DNA from: Globisporangium splendens
Lineage: Eukaryota; Oomycota; Peronosporomycetes; Pythiales; Pythiaceae
NCBI GenBank assembly: GCA_006386115.1
Contig: VFIW01000024.1
Location: forward strand, 1-64,000
Reading direction: 5' to 3'
DNA: 64,000 nucleotides
The number at the start of each line of letters is the position of its first letter. Within the stretch, counting starts at the first letter, position 1. Under the pieces are notes generated by a model. That model did not search any database, was not told the DNA's origin, and saw only the letters and a program-made list of their open reading frames with translations. Below, in pieces: positions 10,292-20,178 of the stretch. The translations under genes and the position numbers were made by a program.

Positions 10292-10721
10292 TGTAAAGAC
10301 TGGGGTCGTACTTTTCCGGAGACGAACTTAACGAGGTGCGCACTTAACGAGAGGAAGGAAGATAGGAGGGTTGGTCTGGTCTGGATGGGCGCTTGGCAGT
10401 TGGAGAGTAGATTGAGAAGTGAGTTAGAATGCGCTGCTCGCGCAGCTAGCTACTCTGGGCTACCCTAGAGGCTCCCTCTTACTTCTTCTAGTGTCCTACG
10501 CCTCTTTTTCTCCTTTTTCTCTTACTGGATTTTTCTTCTTTTCTTTGCATTGTTCTTCAACTAATTCACTACTTCAATGGGTTCTTACTGGCCTCACACT
10601 GGCCTCATACATGCCTTACCTAGAGTTTATATAGACTTTTGTATACTATGCATATACTTCTTTTTCTGGCGACATACCTGTCGCACTTAGCAGCTGGACC
10701 GTATTCATCTGGGGCCTTACA
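10292..10721 (-). repeat. 3' LTR of F
   Basis: 430 bp, TGTAAAGACTGG...GGCCTTACA. The gag-pol stop codon (10717-10719) lies inside this LTR, so pol reads through the polypurine tract into the repeat. Confidence 0.9.
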
Positions 10722-13700
10722 TCCTCCTCGATTTGATTTCTCGTTGTCGTTCTTTGAAGTCGGCAACGAGTTCGGTCCAGTGGGCAACATGACGGATGTC
10801 TCGTTCTCTTTCCCATGTGGCTTCGTGTTCCGTCTCACCATGCCACTGGACAAGCCATTCTGGCAGTCGATTGAACTGACGTTTCTTCAGCAACTTTTCC
10901 ACGATCTGAAGATCGTTCGCTGAATCGTCCATGACGAACTTCGACGACTTTGGAATGGGATGACTCAGAAACTTGTCTGGCGTTGGCACGTAGTGCGAGA
11001 GAACATCCACGTTGAACGTTGGATTGATTCGCTTCATTTGGGCAGGAAGTTTCAACTTTGCAACATTCGGGTTTATCATTCGAATGATCTCCAAGGGACC
11101 AATTTTTCTTGCAGCGAACTTTGCACGTTTCATATCTGTTTCGCTTGCAGCATGTTTCAGCGATACTCGACTAGTATCTAGCATCACAAGGTCGCCTGCT
11201 TTGAACTCAACTTGATGGACACGGCGTTTGCGGTCATAGTATTTCTTCTGCGTTTCTTGCGCCTTTATCAAGTTCTTGCGGGCAAGTTCCACTATCTTCT
11301 GCCGTTCCTCGGCAAAGATCTTTGCGTACTCTGCAATGCCTCTTTCTTCTGCTTTCGAGTTGATTGTCTGTTCCCAAACGTTTCGCTCTTTACGTCCTGT
11401 ATCGATCTCGAAGGGAGAGAATCCTGTCGAGGCACTGATCAAGGTCGCGTGCGCGTATTCGATCATTCCAAGGTGTTGAACCCAGTCGGTTCCTTGATAC
11501 GAGATCATACACCTTAGCGCATCTTCTACAACCAAGTTCTGACGTTCGGTCTGACCATCTGCTTGAGGTCGGTGCGACGTTGTCATACTGAGTTTGATGC
11601 CCATAAGCTTCATCAAAGAAGTCCAGAACTTCGACGTAAACTTGCTATCACGATCACTGATGACGACTTCCGGCAAGCCGTGATGACGTACAATTGTGTC
11701 GAAGAACACTTTGGCTACATCGGAAGCACCGTCCTTGGCGTGAGTCGGCGCATACTTCGCTCGCTTCGAGAGCTTGTCAACAACTGTCAGGATTGCATCG
11801 TAACCTTCTGACAGAGGTAAGCAAGTGATGAAGTCCATTGACACCACTTGCCAACATTGTTCAGGAATCGGAATTGGCATCAGACGTCCATTCTTGCGCT
11901 GACTATCATGCTTCCAACGAGTGCACGTTTCACAAGACTTTACATACTCTTTCACGTCTTGTTGCATCGTTTTCCAATAGTACCATTGAGCGGTACGCAG
12001 GAAAGTACGGCGGCTGCCGGGATGCGCAGCAATTGGCGAGTCGTGGTAATCGGAAATGATTCGTGTGCGCAAGCGGTCATTGTCTGGGACGCAGAGTCGC
12101 TTCATTTTGTTCGAGGACTTAACGAAGAGCAACTCGTCGGTTTTCGTAAAGTTCGATTTGTTGTCTTCATCAGACCAAACTGCTTTGAACTCTGGATCGG
12201 CTAGGTACCCTTGCTGAAACTCTTTCTTGACTTCCGGAGCCAGATCGACACGAGATTCAGCGAATCCAATCACAGCATGAACTTGGAACATAGCCTCCTC
12301 CCCCGGCAGAGCTGGATCCGAGGAGTCAGAAGAACAAGTGCGGAAACGCGATCCACGAGATACACACGCTTGATCACAGCGGTGGAACTTCATCTGAGCA
12401 AGATTAGAGTCGTCATCGCCAGGTCGACGAGATAATGCATCAGCAACTACGTTCAACTTCCCATTGACATGATGGATCGTGAATGTAAACTGCGCGAAGA
12501 ACGTCAAATACCGCGCAAGTTTCGCCGAAACTTTCGGATGCTTTTGCAACCACGAACACGCACTGTTGTCGGTGTAGATGTCAAATTCACGACCGTAGAG
12601 GTAATTATGCCACTTCTCGAGGCCCGTCTTGATTCCAAACAGCTCTTTCTCATGAATGGGCCAGTTGATCTCATGTAGACCAAGCTTCTTCGAGTAGAAC
12701 GCAATTGGATGGTCATGCCCGTCGTGGATCTGCGATAGAACACCACCAACACATTCGCCAGATGCATCAGTTGTTAAGATGAACGGCTTGGAGAAATCTG
12801 CGAGCTTCAACACTGGAGTAGTCTGCAACGCATGCTTGAGTTGCGCATAAGCATGATCTTGATCATCACCCCAAGTCCATACTGAATCTTTCTTGATTAG
12901 CTGACTTAGCGGCAATACAATGTGTACAAACCGATAGATGAATCGGCGGTAGTAACCTGCAAGTCCAAGAAAACTTTGCAGTTCTTTCACCGTCGTCGGA
13001 GTTGGCCAATTTTCGATGGCTGTCGTCTTCAATTCGTCAACCGCAAGACCATTCTTAGAGACTGTGTGACCAAGAAAACTGACTTCTTGTACAGCAAACT
13101 TACACTTGGCGCGGTGTGCATACAACTTTTCTTCACGGAGTACCTTGAACAATATCTCCAGGTACCTCAGATGCTCCTCCAACGTAGCTGAGAACACACA
13201 GATGTCGTCTAAGTAAACCACAACGAACGGAAACTTGCCAAACAGTACACGCATCAACCTGGACCAAACTCCAGGCATTCCAGCAAGTCCCATAGGTGCA
13301 ACACACCATTGGTAAGTCTCATCTTGCGTGCGGAATGCAGTGTACTTAGCTGAGTTGGGATGCACGCGCATTTGATGGTAACCTTGTGCGAGATCAATCA
13401 CAGTAAAATACTTGTTGCTGACCATTCTGTCAAACAGCTCATCAATCCGCGGCAACGGTATCTTCGGCACAATCGTTTGTGTGTTCACATGGCGATAATC
13501 GATCACCCACCGAATAGGAATTGACGAATTTCCGGATTGGATCCATTCGGCTCGAGATGGCGCTTCGCCAGTCTTTAGATCCTTCTTCGGGATCCCAAAA
13601 ATGTTCGAGACCCAAGGTGAGTCGGAGACTTCGATCCATTGCTTTGCCAGGTTTTCTTCGACAAAAGCACGCAGAGCTTCTTGCTCTGTCTGTGAAAGAC

Positions 13701-15336
13701 GAAACGGAGGTCTATTGCTCGGCTGGGCGTCAGCCTTCATGTTCATTTCGAACTCGACGCGAGGATTCGGCGGTAGTTCATTCGGCAACTTCTCGGGAAA
13801 TACATCCGAGTACTCGTTCAATAGCTGCTCAACGCGAGGATCAATAACAATGTGTTTGGCTTCTTGCTTAGCCATACTGTTGTTCTTGATGCGGTACACT
13901 TCTTCGTACTGCGAACATTTCAACTTTTTGTTGAATTCTGCAAAGGACACGGTAACACGTTCCATGAGCTTTCTTTCAGTGTCCGGAATCTCGACATCAT
14001 GCGTTCGCCAATTGATGAGAGGCTGATACTTGGTGAACCATGGCTTCCCCAAGATAACGTCATGGGTGTTGTTCATTGGCCATTCAATTACAGGCACATT
14101 GCGGAACGTACGTTCTCCAAACGCAACATTCACAAAGCCTTTGTTCACCTTCTTCTTCACGGTGTTCGTACCATCAAAACGAGTGACTTGGATCGTAGCT
14201 TTGTTCGTGACTTGCTTCAGGAAATCGGGTTTGACGACATTGCACGTAGCACCGGAGTCGAGCATGATGGTGGCATTGTCACCTTCACAGGTGCCTTGCT
14301 TTACCACGAGATCTCTGTCAGAGTAGTTGTCAAGTTGGAGCTGATCCAAGTTCGTGACGATTTCGTGACGCATCATTGAGATCTCTTCTTCTTCATCTTC
14401 TTCTTCTGCCGGCATATCTTCGAAGTAGTTCACGGCAGTTCGCTGAAAGTTGTTTCGTCCATTGTTACGATGAGGCCGACTGTTGTTATGGTTCTTCTTC
14501 TTATAACACTGCTCAATGGTGTGGCCAATCTTCTTACAGTAGCGACACTTCGGCTTCCACTCACGGCGTTGTTGGAAGCGATTACGATGTTGAAAGGGAC
14601 GAGCATGGTCGATTTCCATTGGCTCGGCAGTGTCTGGCTCAGCTGGCGTCGGCGTTCTTTGATCCATGTACGTGGGCAGAGTCTGCGAGCGACGTTGTCG
14701 GCGATGGTCAAGGTCATGAGCTCGATCATATTGCAATGCTTTGGACATAGCCTGCGAAAGTGAATCGCAACGGCAGTATTGTACTTCTTCCCTGATTTCT
14801 CTGCGCAATCCGCGCACAAAGTACGTGATCTTGTCGAGTTCATCCATGCTCTTGACTTGCATGATGAGCTGGCGGAACTTCCACAAGTACTCTTCTAAGT
14901 TCTTGCATTCGTGCTGCTTGAGCTGATACAGCTGATCGCGCAAGCGTTCTTGCAAGCCCACCGGCGTGAACTCTGCATGCAAACGCTGCATGAATGTCTG
15001 CACATCCTTGATGCTGTCCTTGTTCACCATGAACCACGCAGCGGTGGCGCCCTTCAGATTGGCTGAAAGCAAAGCCAATACACGCTTCTCTTCTTCTTGA
15101 TTCTGCCACTGAATGCCCTTTGCCTCCATGTAGCGAACGGCTTGGTCAAAGTACAACTCCACGGATTCTCCGATATTCCCTTGATACTGCGGCATGTTGA
15201 TGCCTTCGATTTTGTACTCTATGGGTCTGGCACAGAGCCGGTCGAGTAGATCCTGGTTGCGAGTCATCAACCGGGTCATCTGGGTCAGGAGAGAGTTCAT
15301 ATCGGCAGTTGTGGACGTGGAGGACTTGGAGGACAT
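10717..15336 (-). CDS. Gag-Pol polyprotein of element F
   Basis: 1539 residues in a single ORF, so no frameshift is needed. Domains: gag (about 40-240), CCHC knuckle CRYCKKIGHTIEQC at 264-277, acidic stretch 305-320, retroviral-type protease with DSGA at 360-363, reverse transcriptase with YLDD at 708-711, RNase H starting TTDASG near 857, integrase HHCC zinc domain near 1065-1110 followed by a D,D,E core (SMDF, ISDRDSKF, E after QTERQNLVV), and a C-terminal chromodomain (about 1470-1530, VEKLLKKRQ...WLVQWHG...TWER). Ends CGG AGG ATG TAA where TGTAA is the LTR start. ATG at 15336 is the first in frame. Undamaged. Confidence 0.95.
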   Translation of the reverse strand: MSSKSSTSTTADMNSLLTQMTRLMTRNQDLLDRLCARPIEYKIEGINMPQYQGNIGESVELYFDQAVRYMEAKGIQWQNQEEEKRVLALLSANLKGATAAWFMVNKDSIKDVQTFMQRLHAEFTPVGLQERLRDQLYQLKQHECKNLEEYLWKFRQLIMQVKSMDELDKITYFVRGLRREIREEVQYCRCDSLSQAMSKALQYDRAHDLDHRRQRRSQTLPTYMDQRTPTPAEPDTAEPMEIDHARPFQHRNRFQQRREWKPKCRYCKKIGHTIEQCYKKKNHNNSRPHRNNGRNNFQRTAVNYFEDMPAEEEDEEEEISMMRHEIVTNLDQLQLDNYSDRDLVVKQGTCEGDNATIMLDSGATCNVVKPDFLKQVTNKATIQVTRFDGTNTVKKKVNKGFVNVAFGERTFRNVPVIEWPMNNTHDVILGKPWFTKYQPLINWRTHDVEIPDTERKLMERVTVSFAEFNKKLKCSQYEEVYRIKNNSMAKQEAKHIVIDPRVEQLLNEYSDVFPEKLPNELPPNPRVEFEMNMKADAQPSNRPPFRLSQTEQEALRAFVEENLAKQWIEVSDSPWVSNIFGIPKKDLKTGEAPSRAEWIQSGNSSIPIRWVIDYRHVNTQTIVPKIPLPRIDELFDRMVSNKYFTVIDLAQGYHQMRVHPNSAKYTAFRTQDETYQWCVAPMGLAGMPGVWSRLMRVLFGKFPFVVVYLDDICVFSATLEEHLRYLEILFKVLREEKLYAHRAKCKFAVQEVSFLGHTVSKNGLAVDELKTTAIENWPTPTTVKELQSFLGLAGYYRRFIYRFVHIVLPLSQLIKKDSVWTWGDDQDHAYAQLKHALQTTPVLKLADFSKPFILTTDASGECVGGVLSQIHDGHDHPIAFYSKKLGLHEINWPIHEKELFGIKTGLEKWHNYLYGREFDIYTDNSACSWLQKHPKVSAKLARYLTFFAQFTFTIHHVNGKLNVVADALSRRPGDDDSNLAQMKFHRCDQACVSRGSRFRTCSSDSSDPALPGEEAMFQVHAVIGFAESRVDLAPEVKKEFQQGYLADPEFKAVWSDEDNKSNFTKTDELLFVKSSNKMKRLCVPDNDRLRTRIISDYHDSPIAAHPGSRRTFLRTAQWYYWKTMQQDVKEYVKSCETCTRWKHDSQRKNGRLMPIPIPEQCWQVVSMDFITCLPLSEGYDAILTVVDKLSKRAKYAPTHAKDGASDVAKVFFDTIVRHHGLPEVVISDRDSKFTSKFWTSLMKLMGIKLSMTTSHRPQADGQTERQNLVVEDALRCMISYQGTDWVQHLGMIEYAHATLISASTGFSPFEIDTGRKERNVWEQTINSKAEERGIAEYAKIFAEERQKIVELARKNLIKAQETQKKYYDRKRRVHQVEFKAGDLVMLDTSRVSLKHAASETDMKRAKFAARKIGPLEIIRMINPNVAKLKLPAQMKRINPTFNVDVLSHYVPTPDKFLSHPIPKSSKFVMDDSANDLQIVEKLLKKRQFNRLPEWLVQWHGETEHEATWERERDIRHVAHWTELVADFKERQREIKSRRM

Positions 15337-15383
15337 CGTACTTAGCTAAAAGGAAAAAGTTCTGATTTAAACTTAAGGAAGAG

Positions 15384-15767
15384 CTACTGTTGGGTCTTCT
15401 TACGCTTCTTCTTGGCTTCCTGGGAGTCTTGGGCCTTGCGCTTCAACTCAGCACGTTCTCTGACCTTCTGCTCTCTCGTCTTCTTGTGCTCTTTGACCTT
15501 GCGATCAGTGAAGATGCCAAGGATGGACTGGAGGTCGTTTACGTGGACTTGGGCCCTTACGACGATCTCGTGGACGTAATTACGAGCGTCCGAGTCGTCA
15601 GCAACCGGGATCGTGTTGCGAAGGGCGATGAGTTGACTTGAGAGCTTCTCAGTCGTAGCGTAGAGGTTTGCACGGAGTTTGTCGACGGCGGGATCGTCGG
15701 AATAGAGAGCAGAGAGAGGCTGAGCGAAGGTGTAGCGATCGACGGCGGGAGTCTTCTTTCGTGGCAT
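15384..15767 (-). CDS. ORF1: small basic sense ORF upstream of gag in F
   Basis: 127 residues from ATG 15767, ending 47 nt before the gag-pol ATG and in another frame, on the same strand and downstream of the PBS. The first 90 residues look helical (DPAVDKLRANLYATTEKLSS, then VRAQVHVNDLQSILGIF); the last 35 are lysine/arginine-rich and could bind nucleic acid or act as a nuclear localisation signal. No known domain recognised. Family H has an ORF in the same position. A dicistronic arrangement would need leaky scanning, reinitiation or splicing to translate gag-pol. Confidence 0.75.
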   Translation of the reverse strand: MPRKKTPAVDRYTFAQPLSALYSDDPAVDKLRANLYATTEKLSSQLIALRNTIPVADDSDARNYVHEIVVRAQVHVNDLQSILGIFTDRKVKEHKKTREQKVRERAELKRKAQDSQEAKKKRKKTQQ

Positions 15768-16040
15768 CCACGGCTCTATCCAGGCTCTATCAACAGTGAG
15801 CTTTTGTAACCACAGACCGTTTAGCCAGCAACTTTAAACCGCTATCGAGACGTTATCCTCCCTTGGCAGCCGGTAGGGACAGGCACAAAGGCACTAGACC
15901 ACTCAACACCCGGCTAGGAGCTCTCGATGTGATGCGGGTTGCAGCACGCAGTCGGGACAAGCAAAGCTCTACCGGACGGAACCGACGGAGACTTTCCAAG
16001 GGACAAGGAACCAAGACCGAGAGACGAGGGCTGAGCAGGA

Positions 16041-16056
16041 CCAACAAGTGCTACCA
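16041..16056 (-). other. Primer-binding site of F
   Basis: Minus strand TGGTAGCACTTGTTGG, two bases after the 5' LTR. Same tRNA-like complement as the other Gypsy families. Confidence 0.75.
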
Positions 16057-16058
16057 CT

Positions 16059-16488
16059 TGTAAAGACTGGGGTCGTACTTTTCCGGAGACGAACTTAACG
16101 AGGTGCGCACTTAACGAGAGGAAGGAAGATAGGAGGGTTGGTCTGGTCTGGATGGGTGCTTAGCAGTTGGAGAGTGGATTGAGAAGTGAGTTAGAATGCG
16201 CTGCTCGCGCAGCTAGCTACTCTGGGCTACCCTAGGGGCTCCCTCTTACTTCTCCTAGTGTCCTACGCCTCTTTTTCTCCTTTTTCTCTTACTGGATTTT
16301 TCTTCTTTTCTTTGCATTGTTCTTCAACTAATTCACTACTTCAATGGGTTCTTACTGGCCTCACACTGGCCTCATACATGTCTTACCTAGAGTTTATATA
16401 GACTTTTGTATACTATGCATATACTTCTTTTTCTGGCGACATACCTGTCGCACTTAGCAGCTGGACCGTATTCATCTGGGTCCTTCCA
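16059..16488 (-). repeat. 5' LTR of F
   Basis: 430 bp. The plus-strand right end reads CCTTCCA rather than CCTTACA, so the outer terminus has one changed base. Right flank TTCGT is the TSD copy. Confidence 0.9.
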
Positions 16489-17172
16489 TTCGTGTTCGTG
16501 CATTTAACTACTCCCATTGCCTCCAGCTACACCAACTCGTTGACGCCCTCATGGACGCATACTACCTGCAATTTGAGGTCACCAAACTACCTGAACGACA
16601 TCAAGCAGCCGTTGTCATCCGTGGCACGTGGTTCTGCCTCCGCAAAACGGCTGCAAGTCCTATGTTGTGGTGACACAAGGTAAGTTTGAAAGTGTGTATT
16701 CATGCATGTCGTTTAAGCTGATCGGATTTCCTAGGTTAACTATGTAATACATGCAGCCCCCTGTGGGGTGTTACTGACGTAAACTGTTTATGCAGGCCCA
16801 GCAAGGCCCGCGATCCAAGCGCAAGGATCGCGGCGGCATGCTGGGTGGAAGTAGGTAAGATCGGCAGCGCGCCGATTGGATCTGCTGCGCGGCCGGTTAG
16901 CTGGGTACAGGGTGCATGTGTGCACTTTGGCGCGGCATGCGTCATCGCCGTGGTTGAACTATCCCTGCGTGGGATGATTCAACCATGACATCCTACGCCA
17001 CGCGCATCAACTGAGCAACGTGTGCTCTTGTTTCTCAATTGCGGAAGACCACAATGGATGCTCCTGCGGCAGTCGAAGACGCAATTCAGTGGTTCAACCC
17101 AGGGACAAGAGCTAACCTAGCTTTGACTCCAAAAGAGCCTGGAGTAAGGGTAATCATCTTTACTTAGGACGC
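16489..17172. other. Host sequence right of F, unresolved
   Basis: Begins with the TSD and continues the interval left of F. A canonical donor (ACAAG/GTAAGT, 16680) and an acceptor preceded by CTGAC (TGCAG, ending 16795) could bound a 116-bp plus-strand intron, with open frames on both sides. No product recognised. Towards 17040-17172 it grades into the hAT relic. Confidence 0.3.
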
Positions 17173-18144
17173 TTGCGTAATCTATGGAGACCCCAAAGAG
17201 CTTGGGTGGGTTGTTTGGCTTCACAACACTGCCGCAAATCCTGGGCTGTGATTCCACTTTACAGTGGAAGAACATCAAGCGCAACAAAACACCTGAAGGA
17301 TGCACACAACATCACTTCAGAGAAGACCCTACCTGAAGCCGCAAGAAAGCGGTCGCGTGAAGACGAGGTGGAAGAACTGCAGAGCAGCATTATGTTCCGA
17401 GACGACCCCGCTCGCCTACGACTTCTCCTTGAAACGCGTCGGATCGTACTAAACAGCTTGCCGTTTCGAGCAGGTGGATATCGCGACTTTATGCTCATCA
17501 ACGAACTTATGGTCAAAGAGCAATTTCGCACGATGCTCAATGCAAAAAATGTCATGCATTCCATCACTGAGATGTATGCAGCAGTCAAGGGAAAGATTAA
17601 GCAGCACCTACGGAAAAGTTTGCAAGATAGCGCAAAGTCGTTGACCATGGTTACCGATTTTTGGACTTGCAAGCCACAGCACGCCAAGTACCTCGGGGTT
17701 CGGGTGTATTTCGTGAACGAGAAGTGGAAATTCAAGTCGGTCATGCTGGGGACCCGCCGCATCAACCCGCCCTACGGAGAACGTGAAGCCGGAATTCGCA
17801 GTCCGTCCAAGAGATGGATCATTGATATGCTGAGCGACTTTGGATTATCCCAGGACAGCTTCTTTGGGGCAATGAGCGGTGCAGGCTCAAACGTAGCGTG
17901 AATCATGAACAAAGGGCTCGGATTGTCGTAGGAATGGTGTGTGTCCCACATGACAAACACTGCAACAAAATGGGTGTGTGGTTTGGTGGACAACAAAGCT
18001 GAATCCCATAATGTTGAGATGGCTGGGCTTGTGGAACGGATCAAAAAGACCATTCGCACTGTCTGCGACGTTGAAAGTATGGGTGACCTTTTTGAAGCAC
18101 TTTGCCAGCTTCAAGGGATTGGGAAGAAGACTAGGCTGCTGTGA
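17173..18144 (+). pseudogene. hAT-superfamily transposase relic
   Basis: The readable part starts in the tail of a BED-type zinc finger (SGRTSSATKHLKDAHN) and continues through a helical region into the RNase H-like catalytic fold: VTDFWTCKPQHAKYLGVRVY, then the conserved GAMSGAGSNV and W-E-W-C-x-x-H-M segments. Two tryptophan codons have become stops in the same frame (TGA 17899-17901, TAG in the W-E-W-C motif near 17929). The zinc-finger start is degraded, the C-terminal dimerisation region is missing after about 18144, and no terminal inverted repeats were found. A domesticated gene is unlikely given the stops. Confidence 0.75.
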
Positions 18145-18177
18145 CGCATGCCACTTGCAGCTACCGGATTGCTGGGT

Positions 18178-18553
18178 TGTGACACGCCAGAGAGTAAAGA
18201 TGCGCGAGTGTTCGCACATGCCAATGTAAACTCTGTGCATGTCAATGTCAATATTGTCATTATTGACCAATGGATTGTCAATATGGTGGATATCTTATAT
18301 ATCAGAAGTTGGCGCATGTCAATATGGCGGAAACTGACGCAAGGCGCATATCTGCGTAAGATTTACTGCCACCAAGTGACATGCATTAGTTTATATTGAG
18401 TTTTATATACAGATCAAGATTCATAGCAGTACTGAGAAGACGTAGCAGTAGTAAGAGTGAGTTTTTCTTCTTTCAGATTTTGTAACTCTTACTCAATTCA
18501 CTTTCAATTTTACCTTCCAACCATCAAGCCTTCCTCAAAGCTAAAGTGTTACA
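18178..18553 (+). repeat. 5' LTR of Gypsy family H
   Basis: 376 bp, TGTGACACGCC...AAGTGTTACA, followed directly by a PBS and, further on, by gag. The partner LTR is not in the window because family C sequence cuts H at 19481. Confidence 0.75.
18496..18511 (+). promoter_or_regulatory. Inr/FPR-like core promoter in the H LTR
   Basis: ATTCACTTTCAATTTT fits the oomycete YTCANTYY Inr with a near-match FPR. Its place near the LTR 3' end suits a short R/U5. Confidence 0.45.
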
Positions 18554-18569
18554 TAGTAGCACTTGGTGG
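18554..18569 (+). other. Primer-binding site of H
   Basis: TAGTAGCACTTGGTGG immediately after the LTR, with one mismatch to the TGGTAGCACTT shared by other families. Confidence 0.6.
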
Positions 18570-18913
18570 TCCGTCCACGCGCGTCTTCTTTTCGAACTTC
18601 ATCGCAAGTTATTTTCGGGTTTTTCTTCCCGTCCTATTTGTCCTAGTTAGTCAGTGGCCACATCGTGGGAAGGCAAGGATATTCTACTACTCGGAGTGTT
18701 GGTCACATAGCGAGAAAACACTGAGGGTAGGTTCCAACACAGTAGACGACCCTTTGGTTCATTCCAGAGAGGACAGTACCTTCGGGGAAAGTTCTACTAG
18801 GAACTAGTCAACAGAGGATAGTCAGTCTAAGGTTAAACGTAGCTGCACGCCCCCGCTCAAGTGTGCCTTGAGCCTCGGCATCGCCAGCGACTGCTCGGCG
18901 ACTCTTACTGTTT

Positions 18914-19275
18914 ATGGGAAGATACAAACCGAGTGTTCACTCGAAAAAAGACCAAAGCAGCCTAAGAAACTTCAGGCTTTGCAGGGTTCTGAAGAGACGA
19001 ACTCAGCGCCATTACCGGACGCGACCCTAAGTGAGTTCCGTTTTGCTGGTCTCAGAGACGCAAAGGAACTTGATAGTTTACGAGAGAACCTAATTGAAGC
19101 GAACAAAAGGGTTCAGTGTATTCTTGGTCGATTCAAGCGCGAGGTAGAGTGCTGTACTCTTCGCAAACCAAAGACCAAGGTTTTAAATACTCTCCAAACT
19201 ATCCATTTGTTGTCGGAGGAGATTAATTATTACGCTCATCGTAAAATTACTCGGGATTTAACTTCTGATAATTAA
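18914..19275 (+). pseudogene. ORF1 of H, frameshifted (sense ORF upstream of gag)
   Basis: An ATG at 18914 opens MGRYKPSVHSKK, but the frame is lost at a six-A run (18944-18949); the adjacent frame is then open to 19275 with no ATG of its own. One missing base in the A-run would explain this. The downstream part is helical (LDSLRENLIEANKRVQCIL) and, like ORF1 of element F, sits between PBS and gag, with a short basic N-terminus. Similarity to F ORF1 is in position and general character, with only faint sequence resemblance. Confidence 0.5.
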
Positions 19276-19335
19276 TAAGTTTTTCTCATATATTTAGTTC
19301 ATTTTGTTCCCTATTGAAAGTCCAGCACGTCTGCC

Positions 19336-19481
19336 ATGAGTTCAAGAAGAGGTAGATATGCTGAGGGAACGTCGCCGAATCCACGACCGAGACAAAGAAA
19401 TCGTGAGGCGTCAAATGAGCATGAACATGAATCAGAACAGAGTGCTAATCCTGACAATTCTGTTCCTCCTCAGCCGGCTGC
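19336..19481 (+). pseudogene. Gag N-terminus of H, truncated
   Basis: ATG 19336 starts MSSRRGRYAEGTSPNPRPRQ and is cut after about 48 codons by the C-type LTR at 19482. The segment is hydrophilic, Arg/Glu/Pro-rich. Identification as gag rests on position (LTR, PBS, ORF1, this ORF). Confidence 0.5.
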
Positions 19482-20074
19482 TGTAATGGCTATACCTAGC
19501 CATTACATGAAGGTGCGGCTGTGTCCTACTTTAGTGTCCAATACACCACCTTCGAATCGTACTTTGTGGACAAAGACCTGTGTCTTTGCTTGCGCAATGC
19601 GCACCCACATGTACGAATGACGTCATCTGATGATGTCATAAGTACCCATGTACTAATCAAGTACTGAGTGATGGTTCCTGCTTGGGAAACTACACTGGTG
19701 ATGAGACCGACGTGTCTCCACCGTCTGAAGTGAGTGGCGCGAGCCAATCACTTTGCAGGGAATCTATGCGGTACTTCAAGTTCAAGCTTCTCGAAGATCT
19801 CGTGGGTTCAACCTCAGTGTACCCAAGGTTTTATATATCATTATGCATAGGTTTTATTTCTGCATGTGTGGGTTTTCGTTGTAAAACCTCTAGGATCCCT
19901 TGGGGTTTATTTGTGCGTAGCGACAGGAGCCATAAGCATTTTTAATTCAGTTGCAAATTTTCCTCCAAGCCCTCAAGTCTTCTTCTCTCCCTCCAAGTCG
20001 GGAGATCGCTTCCTCAAGTCGCACAAGCGTGTGTGCCGTGTTTTGGGGACTGTTGTGAACAGCGCCCCATTACA
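19482..20074 (+). repeat. 5' LTR of C-type element C1a
   Basis: 593 bp. The first 26 bp form a perfect hairpin (arms TGTAATGGCTA, loop TACC). U3 differs strongly from the C-type LTRs at 40423 and 45860, while U5, PBS and gag are nearly the same. Left flank is GCTGC; no matching TSD was found at 41072. Confidence 0.8.
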
Positions 20075-20076
20075 CC

Positions 20077-20092
20077 TGGTAGCACTTCGAGC
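20077..20092 (+). other. Primer-binding site of C1a
   Basis: TGGTAGCACTTCGAGC, two bases after the LTR. Confidence 0.7.
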
Positions 20093-20178
20093 GGTCCTTC
20101 CAGCGACCAAGTGAAGAAAGGTTTGACGAAGCGGCTTTGAGCACTTCGCGCATTCCTGTCCAAGACCTACTTCCGTCT

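Larger units (their letters stand above)
10292..16488 (-). mobile_element. Complete Ty3/Gypsy element F, 6.2 kb
   Basis: Two 430-bp LTRs differing at about 8 positions, flanked by a perfect 5-bp TSD (TTCGT, 10287-10291 and 16489-16493). Order in element orientation: LTR, PBS, small ORF1, fused gag-pol with integrase and chromodomain, LTR. There is no antisense ORF of the kind seen in the other families. Both ORFs are open, so the copy could be autonomous. Confidence 0.95.

Noticed and set aside
17173..18144. Domesticated hAT transposase gene
   Set aside because: Two in-frame stops in conserved positions, missing C-terminal region and degraded zinc finger.
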